DNA of 64,000 nt, taken from NCBI GenBank assembly GCA_012959805.1, contig DUCN01000127.1:121068-185067 (forward strand), given 5' to 3'. The stretch is from Myxococcales bacterium. GTDB taxonomy: Bacteria; Myxococcota_A; UBA9160; UBA4427. Below the pieces are notes generated by a model that made no database searches, was not told the DNA's origin, and saw nothing but the letters and a program-made list of their open reading frames with translations. A program made the position numbers and the translations under genes. This document shows positions 34,548 through 44,019 of the stretch, piece after piece. Within the stretch, counting starts at the first letter, position 1. Each line of letters opens with the position of its first letter.

Positions 34548-36389
34548 TTAGGCAGATCCCAGCTCGCTCAGCCCGACGAGTTCGCGATAGATTCCCGCTC
34601 GTGCCATGAGTTGTTCGTGGTCACCGGATTCGACCACACGGCCTTCGTCGAGCACGATGATGCGATCTGCATGCCGAATCGTCGTGAGTCGATGGGCGAC
34701 GATGAAAACGGTCTGCTGGCCACGCAGAGTCTCGATCGCCACCTGGACGGCACGTTCTGTCTTGGCGTCGAGTGCGCTCGTCGCTTCGTCGAAGACGAGA
34801 ATCGCCGGATTGCTGAGGAGTGCTCGAGCGATGGTGATGCGCTGTCGCTGTCCACCGGACAGGCGAAGTCCAAACTCGCCGACCGGTGTCTCATATCCCT
34901 GGGGCAGAGCTTCGATGAACTCATCAGCCGATGCGGCCATCGCGGCTTTGCGTATTTCCTCTGGAGTGGCTTCGAGCCGGCCGTAGCGAATATTCTCGCC
35001 AATGCTCTCGTCGAAGAGAAAAGGTTCCTGGGTGACGACGGCAACGTGGTCCAGGAAGGAGTCTCGCACGAGGTCTCGGAGATCGATGCCATCGATTTCA
35101 ATCGACCCGTGACTCGGGTCGTGAAACCGCAGAAGGAGATCCATCAAGGTGCTTTTACCCGTGCCGGTCCGCCCAACGATCGCGATGACTTCGCCGGATT
35201 GGACTTCGAGATCGATGCCGCGAAGGATCTCAGTTTCTCCGTAACTGAAATGAACGTCGCGAAACCGAATGCTTTTGGAGAGGCCGGGCATTGGCTTGGC
35301 GTTCGGCCGGTCCGGGGGCTCTTCTCGCATGTCGAGCACTTCAAATAGACGATCGCCGCTGGCCATGGCCTCAATGACGTGGGTATAGGACATTGCGAGC
35401 GTCTTGATTGGTCGATAGATGGTGGCGAGAATCAGCGCGAAAGTGGCGAGTGTCCCGATCGTGATCTCCCATAGCCCCTTGAATGTCAGGTACGCACCGA
35501 CGCCAAGAATGAGCGTGCCGACCATCTGGTTCAGTGCATCACTTGATGATTTGGCCATGACGCGGTTGTGGATGACCTTCATGTGTCGCGCGAAATATTT
35601 GTCCGTCTCGCGGTCGAAGGCCGAGAGTTCAGTTTCCTGGCCTCGAAAGGCCTTGATGACTTTGATTCCAGACAGAATTGCGATCAGGCGCTGGGATAGA
35701 TCGCCTTGGATCTCTTGCCGCCGTCGGGTCTGCTTCTGAATCCGGCGACCAAAGAAGCGCAGCACGAAGAGGGTAGGAAGAACCGTCGTCATGCTCAGCA
35801 GGGCGAGCTGCCAACTCGTTGCAAACATGGTGATCAACCCGCCGAGCAACATCACCAGGCTGTTGGCCACATCTCGGTAGAGAAAACTCAGCGCGTCACA
35901 TGCGAGCCGAGCATCGGTGAGAGCGCGCGAAAGGAAGTCGCCACTCGATCCGCGGCGATGTATTCCGAGAGGCGCGTTCAGGAATTTTCGAGCAACGGAG
36001 AGGTCGACCTTCTTGCGGACCCCCGCGACGACCCAACTCGCGACGTAGGTCCTCAGGTACATCGCAATCGGCGCCACGATCAGTGTCGTACCGACGAGCA
36101 TTCCCAGCTGCCAGATACGGTCCTGGATGACTTCAATCTCGAGAACACCGTTGGCAGCAGGAACCAGGAATTCATCGAGTAGAGGCTTGAAGACCCACGC
36201 GCGAATGAGACGACTGGCGGCAAGCGCGATCGTCGTGGCCATGACGAAGGCGAGCTTGGGCCAGTGTTCGAGAGACATTACGATCAGGCGCCGAAGGGCC
36301 GGCGACGCCGAGGCACGCTGCTCCCGGGTGGGCAAAGGTCTCGTCAGACCTTCCTCCTCGTCTTCTCCAAGTGACGCTTCAGGATCCAA
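34548..36389 (-). CDS. msbA: Lipid A export ABC transporter/permease MsbA
   Basis: 613 residues from TTG 36389. An N-terminal 6-helix exporter domain (~30-340) is fused to an ATPase domain with Walker A GRTGTGKST, signature LSGGQRQRITIARALL, Walker B ILVFDEATSALD and switch His (VAHRLTT), all canonical. It should flip Kdo-lipid A core across the inner membrane before LptF/G extraction. Start is uncertain: no strong ribosome site precedes TTG 36389 and the first 30 residues are acidic and not conserved. It lies downstream of purM and the FAD gene on the same strand, with 107 bases between. Confidence 0.88.
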   Translation of the reverse strand: MDPEASLGEDEEEGLTRPLPTREQRASASPALRRLIVMSLEHWPKLAFVMATTIALAASRLIRAWVFKPLLDEFLVPAANGVLEIEVIQDRIWQLGMLVGTTLIVAPIAMYLRTYVASWVVAGVRKKVDLSVARKFLNAPLGIHRRGSSGDFLSRALTDARLACDALSFLYRDVANSLVMLLGGLITMFATSWQLALLSMTTVLPTLFVLRFFGRRIQKQTRRRQEIQGDLSQRLIAILSGIKVIKAFRGQETELSAFDRETDKYFARHMKVIHNRVMAKSSSDALNQMVGTLILGVGAYLTFKGLWEITIGTLATFALILATIYRPIKTLAMSYTHVIEAMASGDRLFEVLDMREEPPDRPNAKPMPGLSKSIRFRDVHFSYGETEILRGIDLEVQSGEVIAIVGRTGTGKSTLMDLLLRFHDPSHGSIEIDGIDLRDLVRDSFLDHVAVVTQEPFLFDESIGENIRYGRLEATPEEIRKAAMAASADEFIEALPQGYETPVGEFGLRLSGGQRQRITIARALLSNPAILVFDEATSALDAKTERAVQVAIETLRGQQTVFIVAHRLTTIRHADRIIVLDEGRVVESGDHEQLMARAGIYRELVGLSELGSA

Positions 36390-36496
36390 TCGATTCAGTT
36401 CTCATCCGGTCGGGGTGTATCGAGATGTTATGCGAAGGAGCGATCGTCGTTCGATAGGCGAGACGTAATGTGCGAAGTCCATATTGGGGGCTCGCG

Positions 36497-37975
36497 CTAG
36501 GCCAGCTGTTCAGCGATGGCGTCTCCGCCTCGCCATCCAAGCAGCAGGTCGCCTTCGAGTCCCAGTCCAGCCGCCGCCGCTCGATCGAGATGGTAGATGG
36601 GCATGCGCGACGAAAGGCGGATGTCGATTTCTGCAGGCCAACCCATTCCAGGCAGCGCGTCTTCGAGCCAACCGTCATCGGAATCCCAAGCCGGGGGCGA
36701 AAATGCGATGGACAGGAGTCGATTTCCGCAGAAGGGCATCAGGGCTTCAAGGCGTTCGGTGATCGACCGTCGGAGACTCGCCAATTCGGCGGAGAGATCG
36801 AGGCTGGGGGTGCCTTCTGTGACGGGCAGCATCGATCGTGCGATTAGGTCGACGTGGCCGGGATGGGTCTGGCTTGGGAACGCTGTGATCGTGATGGTCC
36901 CGTCGACGCCACTGACATCGGCCCCGAGACCCGTTCCGGTGTCGAGCTGCCCGCCGTCCGCTTCTCTTCCCGGAAGAATGACGCGCGCGCCCATGCCTTC
37001 GGGGAGGACTGCGGTGGGAACGCGGTAGAGGAAAACTCCTCGATACCGCCGATTCGTCGTCGTCTCGAGGAAGTCGGGGGCGGGATGCATCGCGTCGGCC
37101 CCAAGGCTCTCGCGCAGAGCGGACCGAGGCGCGGCCAAGATCAGCGCTCGCCCGAGCCAAATTTCGCCACTTCGCGGCACCCGAATACCCGGCTGTCCGG
37201 AGACGGAAACCATCTCGAAATTCCCCGAGAGCGTTCGGAAATCGCCGTAGAGCGAGGTGACTCGCTTGCGAAGCAAGTCGAGCAGCCATGGCGGATCGCC
37301 GGAAAAGCCGACGCCACCGGCGAGGCCGAGACCGAGCAGTCGCGCTTGGGCCTCCGGTGACGGTGCTTGTGTGGCGACATTCGAGAGACCTCGAATCTGT
37401 GCGGCCAGGACCTGGCGCAGCGAGCCGGTGGCGGATGCCGCATCCCCGGGAAGTCCACGTCTGTGATTGCCTATGGCCTGGGCGGGCCGGCTGGCGCTCA
37501 TGCGTCGGCCGAGCCTTACGAAGGGCGAGTCCAGCAGAAGCTCGCGTTCGATCTCTGAAGACTCGATCACGCGCCGAATCAGGGTTTGCGCGTCGTCGGG
37601 TTTTGCCAGTCCCCAGGTCACGAGCTCTTCGGCACTCGCGATGGGCTGTCCAATGTCGATGCGGTAGGGATCCGCTGCGATCTGGTAGGCGAGTCGTTCA
37701 TGGGAGAGTCTGCGTCGGTCGATCAGCGGGACGGCGAGCTTGCGGAGGCAGGCGTCCAGGATGCCCTCGTCACGAAGGCCCGCCAGGAAGAAGGGTTCTC
37801 GGGCGGCCGGGGGAAGCATCGTCCGTGCCTCTTCTTCGACGACCAGCACGCGCTGTCCAGTAGCGCCAATCCGAGCGGCCGCGACGAGGGCTGGGATTCC
37901 GCTGCCGAGGATGAGCGCGTCCCAGCGTCTCGCGCGAGGTGCCTCACTCGAATCCAGTCTCGAAATTTCGGCCAT
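36497..37975 (-). CDS. FAD-dependent oxidoreductase of unknown substrate
   Basis: 492 residues. An N-terminal dinucleotide-binding motif (ALILGSGIPALVAAARIGAT, then a VLVVEEE strand) indicates the amine-oxidase/phytoene-desaturase/protoporphyrinogen-oxidase superfamily. A closing FAD motif is weak: GLGLEGDLLLGWRGGDAIAEQ at the C-terminus resembles the usual 'GD...GG...A' segment. The middle is poorly conserved and I cannot assign a substrate. No signal peptide or membrane helix is apparent. It lies between purM and msbA on the same strand, 110 and 107 bases from them, so an operon is possible but not tight. Confidence 0.72.
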   Translation of the reverse strand: MAEISRLDSSEAPRARRWDALILGSGIPALVAAARIGATGQRVLVVEEEARTMLPPAAREPFFLAGLRDEGILDACLRKLAVPLIDRRRLSHERLAYQIAADPYRIDIGQPIASAEELVTWGLAKPDDAQTLIRRVIESSEIERELLLDSPFVRLGRRMSASRPAQAIGNHRRGLPGDAASATGSLRQVLAAQIRGLSNVATQAPSPEAQARLLGLGLAGGVGFSGDPPWLLDLLRKRVTSLYGDFRTLSGNFEMVSVSGQPGIRVPRSGEIWLGRALILAAPRSALRESLGADAMHPAPDFLETTTNRRYRGVFLYRVPTAVLPEGMGARVILPGREADGGQLDTGTGLGADVSGVDGTITITAFPSQTHPGHVDLIARSMLPVTEGTPSLDLSAELASLRRSITERLEALMPFCGNRLLSIAFSPPAWDSDDGWLEDALPGMGWPAEIDIRLSSRMPIYHLDRAAAAGLGLEGDLLLGWRGGDAIAEQLA

Positions 37976-38048
37976 TGGCCCGCCTGCTTCCTACTTGATT
38001 ACTCGTGCACCGCGGCGAGGATCTCATTCATTCGAAACGGCGAGAGGT

Positions 38049-38064
38049 CCCCCTGACCGAGGGG
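38049..38064 (-). terminator. Short GC hairpin after purM
   Basis: CCCCCT-gaccg-AGGGG can fold on the minus strand 22 bases after the purM stop. No T-run follows, so this is a weak terminator candidate or an mRNA end stabiliser. Confidence 0.25.
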
Positions 38065-38085
38065 CGCTCGAAGCAGAAGTGTAGT

Positions 38086-39192
38086 TCAGGATTCGAGGAA
38101 TCCGGGGTCGAAAAGGATCGGGGGCTCGTCTTCCATTTTGCGTTCGACGATGCCGATCCGATAACCCCGCTCTCCGAGCCCCTGCAATCGATCGAGGATT
38201 TCGTCGGCGGATTGTGCCGGCACGATCAGGATCATGCCGATGCCGCAATTGAAGACCCGCAACATTTCGGTTTCTGGAAGTTCGCCCTCTCGCGCAATCC
38301 AGTCGAAGACTTCAGGCCGAGGCCAGGCCGTGGTGTCCAGCCGAGCGCGGACGCCAGCGGGCAAGACTCTGGGGATATTGCCATCGAAGCCGCCACCGGT
38401 GACATGAACCATTCCGTGGACGTCGAAGTCTCGGATCAAATTCAGCAATGGCTTCACGTAGATTCGGGTCGGGGCGATCAGCGCGCTGGCCAGGCTGGTT
38501 CGAAGCCCTTCCGGTTGGTCGAAAAGCTCGAATTCTCCGGCCTGGATCCCCGCATCGAGCACCGATCGCACCAGCGAGTAGCCGTTGCTGTGGAAGCCGC
38601 TCGAGGCGAGGCCGATCAAGACATCTCCTTCCGCGATGGTCGAGCCGTCTATGACATGGTCGCGTTCGACGACGCCGACGCTGAAGCCGACGATCTCGAG
38701 CTCCCCCTTGGGATACACGCCGGGCATCGTCGCGGTTTCGCCGCCAATCAGAGCCGCGCCCGCTCTTCGACATCCCTCGGCAATCCCACGAAGAGCATCA
38801 GCGGCAATCGTCTTGTCGAGATCGGCCATCGCGATGTAGTCGAGAAAGACGATCGGCTCGGCACCCTGGACGACGAGATCGTTCACGACCATCGCGACGC
38901 AGTCGATTCCGATGGTGTCGTAGCGACCGATTTGGGCCGCAAGCTTGAGCTTGGTCCCGACTCCATCTGTGGCCGCGACGAAGATCGGATCGTCGTAGCG
39001 CTCCGGGGCCTTGAACATCCCCGCGAAACCGCCAATTGTGCTCAATACTTCAGGTCGGAAGGTGCTCTTGGCGATTTCCTTGACGTCGTCGATGAAGGCT
39101 TCGTCATGATCGAGATCGACACCGGCCGCTGCGTAGGCTGGGGCTGCAGTCGTCGAAAAGGGCTTCTTGTCAGGACCTTGGGGTTCGCTCAC
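38086..39192 (-). CDS. purM: Phosphoribosylformylglycinamidine cyclo-ligase (AIR synthetase)
   Basis: 368 residues from GTG 39192, the only possible start codon: a stop lies upstream in frame, and no ATG, GTG or TTG follows before the conserved AYAAAGVDLD. Family blocks: FKAPERYDDPIFVAATDGVGTKL, CVAMVVNDLVVQGAEPIVFLDY, IGGETATMPGVY, LGSSGFHSNGYSLVR-like segment and HVTGGGFDGNIPRVLP. It closes the imidazole ring in purine synthesis. purN, often next, is not here. The promoter overlaps the start so closely that a leaderless mRNA is expected. Confidence 0.96.
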   Translation of the reverse strand: MSEPQGPDKKPFSTTAAPAYAAAGVDLDHDEAFIDDVKEIAKSTFRPEVLSTIGGFAGMFKAPERYDDPIFVAATDGVGTKLKLAAQIGRYDTIGIDCVAMVVNDLVVQGAEPIVFLDYIAMADLDKTIAADALRGIAEGCRRAGAALIGGETATMPGVYPKGELEIVGFSVGVVERDHVIDGSTIAEGDVLIGLASSGFHSNGYSLVRSVLDAGIQAGEFELFDQPEGLRTSLASALIAPTRIYVKPLLNLIRDFDVHGMVHVTGGGFDGNIPRVLPAGVRARLDTTAWPRPEVFDWIAREGELPETEMLRVFNCGIGMILIVPAQSADEILDRLQGLGERGYRIGIVERKMEDEPPILFDPGFLES

Positions 39193-39198
39193 GCGCCA

Positions 39199-39227
39199 GT
39201 GATAGGCAAAGCCTCACGGGCAGTCAA
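39199..39227 (-). promoter_or_regulatory. Predicted purM promoter, six bases from the start codon
   Basis: TTGACT (39227-39222), 17-base spacer, TATCAC (39204-39199). Six bases then separate the -10 box from GTG 39192. With normal start-site selection, transcription begins at or within a base of the start codon. Confidence 0.6.
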
Positions 39228-39364
39228 TTCTAGCCGGGCATCGTTTTCGGCCGCGACGGATTCAGCGGCTGCCGACCTTCCGACTTCCGGACTTCGCCCG
39301 GCCAAGCCGTGGCGAGCCAGAAGAGCCCGGGGCAGGGCGAGGGGAACAGGGCTAGGCTCCGCCC

Positions 39365-40033
39365 GTGACGATTTCGGTCGTGATTCCAACACTCGATGAA
39401 GCTTCGCGAATCGTTCGAGCCATCGAGAGCGTAATTGCACCGGGAGTAGAAGTCATCGTGGTCGATGGCGGCAGTCGGGATGAGACCTGCCGTCTCGCAC
39501 GTGATGCCGGAGCTCGGGTCCTCGTGAGTTCACGTGGACGCGCCCGCCAGCTTCGCATGGGTGGGGAAGAATCGTCGGGGAGTATCGTGCTCTTTCTGCA
39601 TGCCGACACGGATCTCGAATCCGAGTGGCAGGAGGGAGTTCGAGCGGCCCTGTCCGACCCGGCCTGTGCTGGGGGTGCCTTTGCGTTTCGCTTTGCGGAG
39701 CGGGGAGTGCGGGAGCGCTTGATCGAGCGAAGCGTGGCGCTCCGGTTGGCTTTTTTTCGACTGCCCTATGGAGATCAGGCGTTATTCGTACGCCGTAGTG
39801 TGTTGGAGCAAATGGGCGGAATGCCGATCGTGCCAATGATGGAAGATCTTGATCTCGTGCGTGGGATCAAGCGGGCTGGGCGACTGCAGTTATTGCCGCT
39901 CACGGCCACGACATCTTCGCGTCGTTATGCCGACCGAGGATCCGTCCGAACGGTTCTCGAACATCAGGTCGCCTTGCTTGGTTGGTGGCTTGGTTGGGAT
40001 CGGGCTGCGATGGCGAAAAGGATGGGGCGATGA
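39365..40033 (+). CDS. TIGR04283-like family 2 glycosyltransferase
   Basis: 222 residues from GTG 39365. ISVVIPTLDEASRIVRAIES, VIVVDGGSRDETCRLARDAG and FLHADTDLE are the motif set of the short GT2 enzymes called TIGR04283; RLPYGDQALFVRRSVLEQMGG is the other typical block. Some members are linked to arsenosugar or polysaccharide loci; here the partner is an ABC exporter pair, coupled by ATGA at 40030-40033. No membrane helix. A -10-like TAGGCT ends six bases before the GTG with no clear -35. Confidence 0.88.
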   Translation: MTISVVIPTLDEASRIVRAIESVIAPGVEVIVVDGGSRDETCRLARDAGARVLVSSRGRARQLRMGGEESSGSIVLFLHADTDLESEWQEGVRAALSDPACAGGAFAFRFAERGVRERLIERSVALRLAFFRLPYGDQALFVRRSVLEQMGGMPIVPMMEDLDLVRGIKRAGRLQLLPLTATTSSRRYADRGSVRTVLEHQVALLGWWLGWDRAAMAKRMGR

Positions 40034-42009
40034 GCGCGGCGGCCAGCGCGGAAGGCGCCGACAACACCGAAGGTAACTCCGAACACGGTTCCGAGCAGCA
40101 CGCGGAGGTTGATGAGGCGACGGGTGATTCACCGGTTCGTCACGCGCTACGTCGTCTCTCGGTTTATATCCTTCGAAATTGGCGCTATTACGCGCTCTGG
40201 TACGTCATCGTTTTCCTCTACTCGGCGGCCATGAATACGCTTCCGCTGGCCGTGGGCTGGGCGATCGGCGGGCTGATCGATCCGGCCATCGATCGGGCGA
40301 CGGTGATCGATCGGTGTTGGCTGATCGCGGGACTGGCAGCGGCCGGGGGGATCTGTCGATTTGTTTCTCGATTGCTCGTCTTCAATGCGGCGCGCGAAGT
40401 CGAATACGAAATTCGAAACGATCTCTTCGAGCATCTACAGAAACTGCCGCAGTCCTTCTACTTTCGTTGGCGAACCGGCGACTTGATGAGTCGCTGCGTC
40501 AATGACCTGAACTCTGTCCGCATGCTGCTTGGACCGGGGCTGCTCTCCGTTGCGCAGAGCCCGATTATCTTCCTGGGGGCATTCATCGCGATGACCACGG
40601 TTTCGGTCAAGCTCGCGATCTTGATGATGCTGCCGTATCCGCTCTTCGTATTGATGTCGCGCGTGATTGGCGGACGTCTCTTTCTGCGTAGCCTCGCCAT
40701 GCAGCAATCGCTTGCTTCGATGTCGAATTTCGTTCAGGAAAATATTGCGGGCATCGCCGTCGTGAAGGCCTACGCGATGGAGGACGATCAGTCTGCGCGA
40801 TTCGCCGAAGCGAACGAACACCTGAGAACACAACAACTCAGCTTGGTTCGCACCTTTGCAGCGATGCCAGCACTAACGGGGCTGCTTCCGGCAGCGGGTC
40901 TCGGCATGGTGATTGTGGTTGGGCTGGGCGAAATTTCAGCGGGCAGAATGAGCACGGGCGATCTATTCGCCTTTGCCATCTACGTACGCATGCTGACCTT
41001 TCCAGCCTTCATGATGGGTTTCGCAATCAGCCTGGTTCAGCGAGGCGCCTCGGCGATGCAGCGAATCGACGAGATATTGTCGGTCGAGCCGTCGATCGCA
41101 GATCGACCCGGGCACGCGGACATCAAGTCCTTGCGAGGTGCGATCGAGTTTCGTGATCTCGGATTCCGCTACAACGCGGCCGATCCTGTCAACTCGGATA
41201 CCGCGAACGAGCGAGATGCGGCGCTCGAGGAGATCAATCTCACTGTGCCAGTAGGCACGACGCTCGGCGTGGTCGGGCCCGTTGGATCAGGCAAGTCGAC
41301 TCTGGCTTCGATCATTCCGCGACTTTACGAGGTCGAGGATGGTCAGCTCTTTCTCGATGGCGTCGACATCAATGACATCGAGATCTCGACGCTTCGCTCA
41401 GCGATCGCGATGGTTCCCCAGGACTCGTTTCTGTTTTCGATGTCCCTGGCGGACAATATTGCCTACGGACTGGAACGCGACGCGCCGGAGGAGGCGATTC
41501 GAACGGCCGCCGCGCGCGCGCAGTTGGCGGGGGACGTCGAGGACCTGCCCTTTGGTTATGACACGCTAGTGGGCGAACGCGGTGTCATGCTCTCGGGCGG
41601 ACAGCGTCAGAGAACTGCTCTTGCCAGGGCGCTGGCCCTGGATCCGAGCATCCTGATCCTCGACGACACGCTCTCGGCGGTCGATGCAGAAACGGAGCGA
41701 CGAATCCAAGCCAGTCTCGATGAGGTCTTCGCAGGGCGAACGGTGGTCGTCGTGGCATCGCGTGTGAACTCGGTGCGAAACCTCGATCAGATCGTCGTGC
41801 TCGATGGTGGGCGCATCGTCGAGCGCGGTACCCACGAGACGCTCATAGCCGAACGGGGACTCTACGCACGATTGGCCGAAGAACAGGAGAAGGACGACGA
41901 GCAGTCGAGGATACAAGATGCTCTGCAAGAAGCCGAGGGAGTCGAGTCCGCAGACGCTGGAGCGGCCGCAGTCGGCGGCGGCATGGACGGTGCGGGGGGT
42001 GGCGGATGA
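40030..42009 (+). CDS. ABC exporter half-transporter with degenerate ATP site (heterodimer subunit 1)
   Basis: 659 residues from ATG 40030; the frame is open back to 39982 but that lies inside the previous gene. A 6-helix exporter domain (~45-340), then an ATPase domain. Walker A GPVGSGKST and signature LSGGQRQRTALARAL are normal, but the catalytic Glu after Walker B is Asp (LILDDTLSAVD) and the switch His is Ser (VVASRVNS). This is the pattern of the degenerate-site half in heterodimeric exporters such as TM287 of TM287/288. The C-terminal ~35 residues are acidic, then Gly/Ala-rich. Coupled by ATGA to subunit 2. Cargo unknown; glycolipid or drug export are both possible. Confidence 0.9.
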   Translation: MSAAASAEGADNTEGNSEHGSEQHAEVDEATGDSPVRHALRRLSVYILRNWRYYALWYVIVFLYSAAMNTLPLAVGWAIGGLIDPAIDRATVIDRCWLIAGLAAAGGICRFVSRLLVFNAAREVEYEIRNDLFEHLQKLPQSFYFRWRTGDLMSRCVNDLNSVRMLLGPGLLSVAQSPIIFLGAFIAMTTVSVKLAILMMLPYPLFVLMSRVIGGRLFLRSLAMQQSLASMSNFVQENIAGIAVVKAYAMEDDQSARFAEANEHLRTQQLSLVRTFAAMPALTGLLPAAGLGMVIVVGLGEISAGRMSTGDLFAFAIYVRMLTFPAFMMGFAISLVQRGASAMQRIDEILSVEPSIADRPGHADIKSLRGAIEFRDLGFRYNAADPVNSDTANERDAALEEINLTVPVGTTLGVVGPVGSGKSTLASIIPRLYEVEDGQLFLDGVDINDIEISTLRSAIAMVPQDSFLFSMSLADNIAYGLERDAPEEAIRTAAARAQLAGDVEDLPFGYDTLVGERGVMLSGGQRQRTALARALALDPSILILDDTLSAVDAETERRIQASLDEVFAGRTVVVVASRVNSVRNLDQIVVLDGGRIVERGTHETLIAERGLYARLAEEQEKDDEQSRIQDALQEAEGVESADAGAAAVGGGMDGAGGGG

Positions 42010-43970
42010 GCTCGGGGTCTGATCTTGAAGAAGTTGAAGCGGATCCGCACGAGGAAGAAGAACTCGGTCGCGCGTATGATGGCCGGCTACTGCTCCGGCT
42101 CTGGCCCTATATCCGACCCTATCGAGCGCAGGTCTTCGCGACGATTTTGATCGTGTTTCCGATGTTTGCCCTCGAGCTCGCGCCCGCTGCAGTCGTGGCG
42201 GTCGGACTCAATCAGATACTTGAGGCCCATGATCTGCCAGGAGTGGAAGCACCCGCTGAAGAGGGCGTTAGGCGAGGCAACGCGGAACTGATCGAGTTCT
42301 TCGGTCCCACACTCGAAGTCGTGACCGAGGCGCCAGCCGGGTTCTCCAGCGAAATCTGGCTCGGCCTGATCTTCCTGGTCGTGACCGCGCTTCTGACGGG
42401 CTTGACGTATGGGCATCAGATCCTGATGGCGACGACGGGGCAGAACGCTATGCGGGATCTGCGACGGCATGTCTTCGAACACATCAGTCGATTGCAGATG
42501 AACTATTTCGATTCGATCCCGGTCGGTCGACTCGTCACGCGGGCGACCAATGATGTCGAGAACGTGACGGAGATGTTTTCTCAGGGCCTCGTCGCGCTGG
42601 TGACCGATGTCTTCAAGATGGCGGGATACGCCGTCGTACTCTTCATGCTCTCGCCGAAGCTCGCGATGTGGACCTTCGCGATCGTGCCTCTGCTGGCGTT
42701 TGCCGCGGTGATCTTTCGGCTCAAGGTGCGGGAGGCCTTCCGGTCCGTGCGCGTCAAGATCGCGCGAATCAACACGCATATCCAAGAGACCGTGACGGGG
42801 ATGAAGGTCGTTCAGCTCTTCACCCGCGAGCAGAGGAACCTGGCCGATTTCGATCGCATGAACGCTGAGCATCGGGATGCCTGGCACCAGTCGATCAAGT
42901 ACGACGCGCTTCTGTTCGCGACGATCGAGATTGCCACCGGAATCACGATGGCCATCATCATTGCTGTGGGGACGGGAGTCGCCGAGGCGGGCATCATCTA
43001 CATATTCATCGACTACATGCAGCGTTTCTTCATGCCGCTGCGGGATCTCTCGGCGAAGTATTCAGTCATGCAATCGGCGATGGCAAGTTCCGAACGCATC
43101 TTCGAGGTGCTCGATACGGAGCCAGGAGTGGCCGATCCCCCGGTGGAGTCGCCGGCCATCTCGAATGAGAATCGGGGTCGTGTTGAATTCAAAAACGTCT
43201 GGTTTTCGTATTTCAACATGGACGAGAGCAGGGGCGGATTCGACGAAAATGATCCGAACTGGATTCTTCGCGATGTGAGCTTCGTGGTCGAGCCCGGCGA
43301 GAAGGTGGCATTCGTCGGCGCAACCGGCGCTGGCAAGACAACGGTGATCAAATTATTGACGCGGCTCTATGATGTGAATCGCGGAGTCGTTCTCGTCGAT
43401 GGCATCGATGTGAGGGAGATGCTGCAGCAGGATTTGCGTCACCGAATCGCCTCTGTCTTGCAAGATGTGTTCTTGTTCAGCGGTAGCGTGGCGCGCAACA
43501 TCGCGCTCGGACGCGATGACCTTGATGAGGTCGCCGTGCATCGCGCCGCCAAGGCCGTCGAGGCGCACGCGTTCATCGATCGCCTGCCCGAAGGCTACGA
43601 CACTGAAGTGCACGAACGGGGTTCGAACTTCTCGACTGGGCAACGCCAGATCCTTTCCTTTGCCCGAGCACTGGCCCATGGCGCGCATATTCTCGTATTG
43701 GATGAGGCGACGAGCGCCATCGATACCGAGACCGAGGCGGCGATTCAGCGTGGGATTCATGTGCTGATGGAGGGCAAGACCGCGATTGCCATTGCGCATC
43801 GGCTTTCTACGATTCGCGACGTCGATCGGATCAATGTCTTGAAGGGCGGCCGGCTCGTCGAGTCCGGGTCGCACGCGACACTGGTCGCGGCCGAAGGACA
43901 TTATGCGCGGTTGTATCGACTCCAATCGCAGGCGTCCGCGATTGCGGACGTGGTCGCCGAGCGCGCCTGA
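42006..43970 (+). CDS. ABC exporter half-transporter, catalytic half (heterodimer subunit 2)
   Basis: 654 residues from ATG 42006. The exporter domain has a long TM1-TM2 loop (~55 residues, ending ...PAGFSSEIWLGL). The ATPase domain has Walker A GATGAGKTT, canonical Walker B ILVLDEATSAID and switch His (IAHRLSTI), but a divergent signature FSTGQRQILSFARAL. That is the complement of subunit 1: this protein supplies the catalytic Walker/His set, and its weak signature faces subunit 1's degenerate site. A ~14-residue acidic insertion (NMDESRGGFDENDPN) follows the first beta-strands of the ATPase domain. It is followed by a pseudogene. Confidence 0.92.
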   Translation: MSSGSDLEEVEADPHEEEELGRAYDGRLLLRLWPYIRPYRAQVFATILIVFPMFALELAPAAVVAVGLNQILEAHDLPGVEAPAEEGVRRGNAELIEFFGPTLEVVTEAPAGFSSEIWLGLIFLVVTALLTGLTYGHQILMATTGQNAMRDLRRHVFEHISRLQMNYFDSIPVGRLVTRATNDVENVTEMFSQGLVALVTDVFKMAGYAVVLFMLSPKLAMWTFAIVPLLAFAAVIFRLKVREAFRSVRVKIARINTHIQETVTGMKVVQLFTREQRNLADFDRMNAEHRDAWHQSIKYDALLFATIEIATGITMAIIIAVGTGVAEAGIIYIFIDYMQRFFMPLRDLSAKYSVMQSAMASSERIFEVLDTEPGVADPPVESPAISNENRGRVEFKNVWFSYFNMDESRGGFDENDPNWILRDVSFVVEPGEKVAFVGATGAGKTTVIKLLTRLYDVNRGVVLVDGIDVREMLQQDLRHRIASVLQDVFLFSGSVARNIALGRDDLDEVAVHRAAKAVEAHAFIDRLPEGYDTEVHERGSNFSTGQRQILSFARALAHGAHILVLDEATSAIDTETEAAIQRGIHVLMEGKTAIAIAHRLSTIRDVDRINVLKGGRLVESGSHATLVAAEGHYARLYRLQSQASAIADVVAERA

Positions 43971-44019
43971 TTGCATCGCCTGGGGCCGAATTCTTCGTAG
44001 AAAACAAGGAGATCCTTCC

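Noticed and set aside
38005..39399. A 464-codon plus-strand frame opposite purM
   Set aside because: purM on the minus strand carries all family motifs; the plus-strand product shows none.
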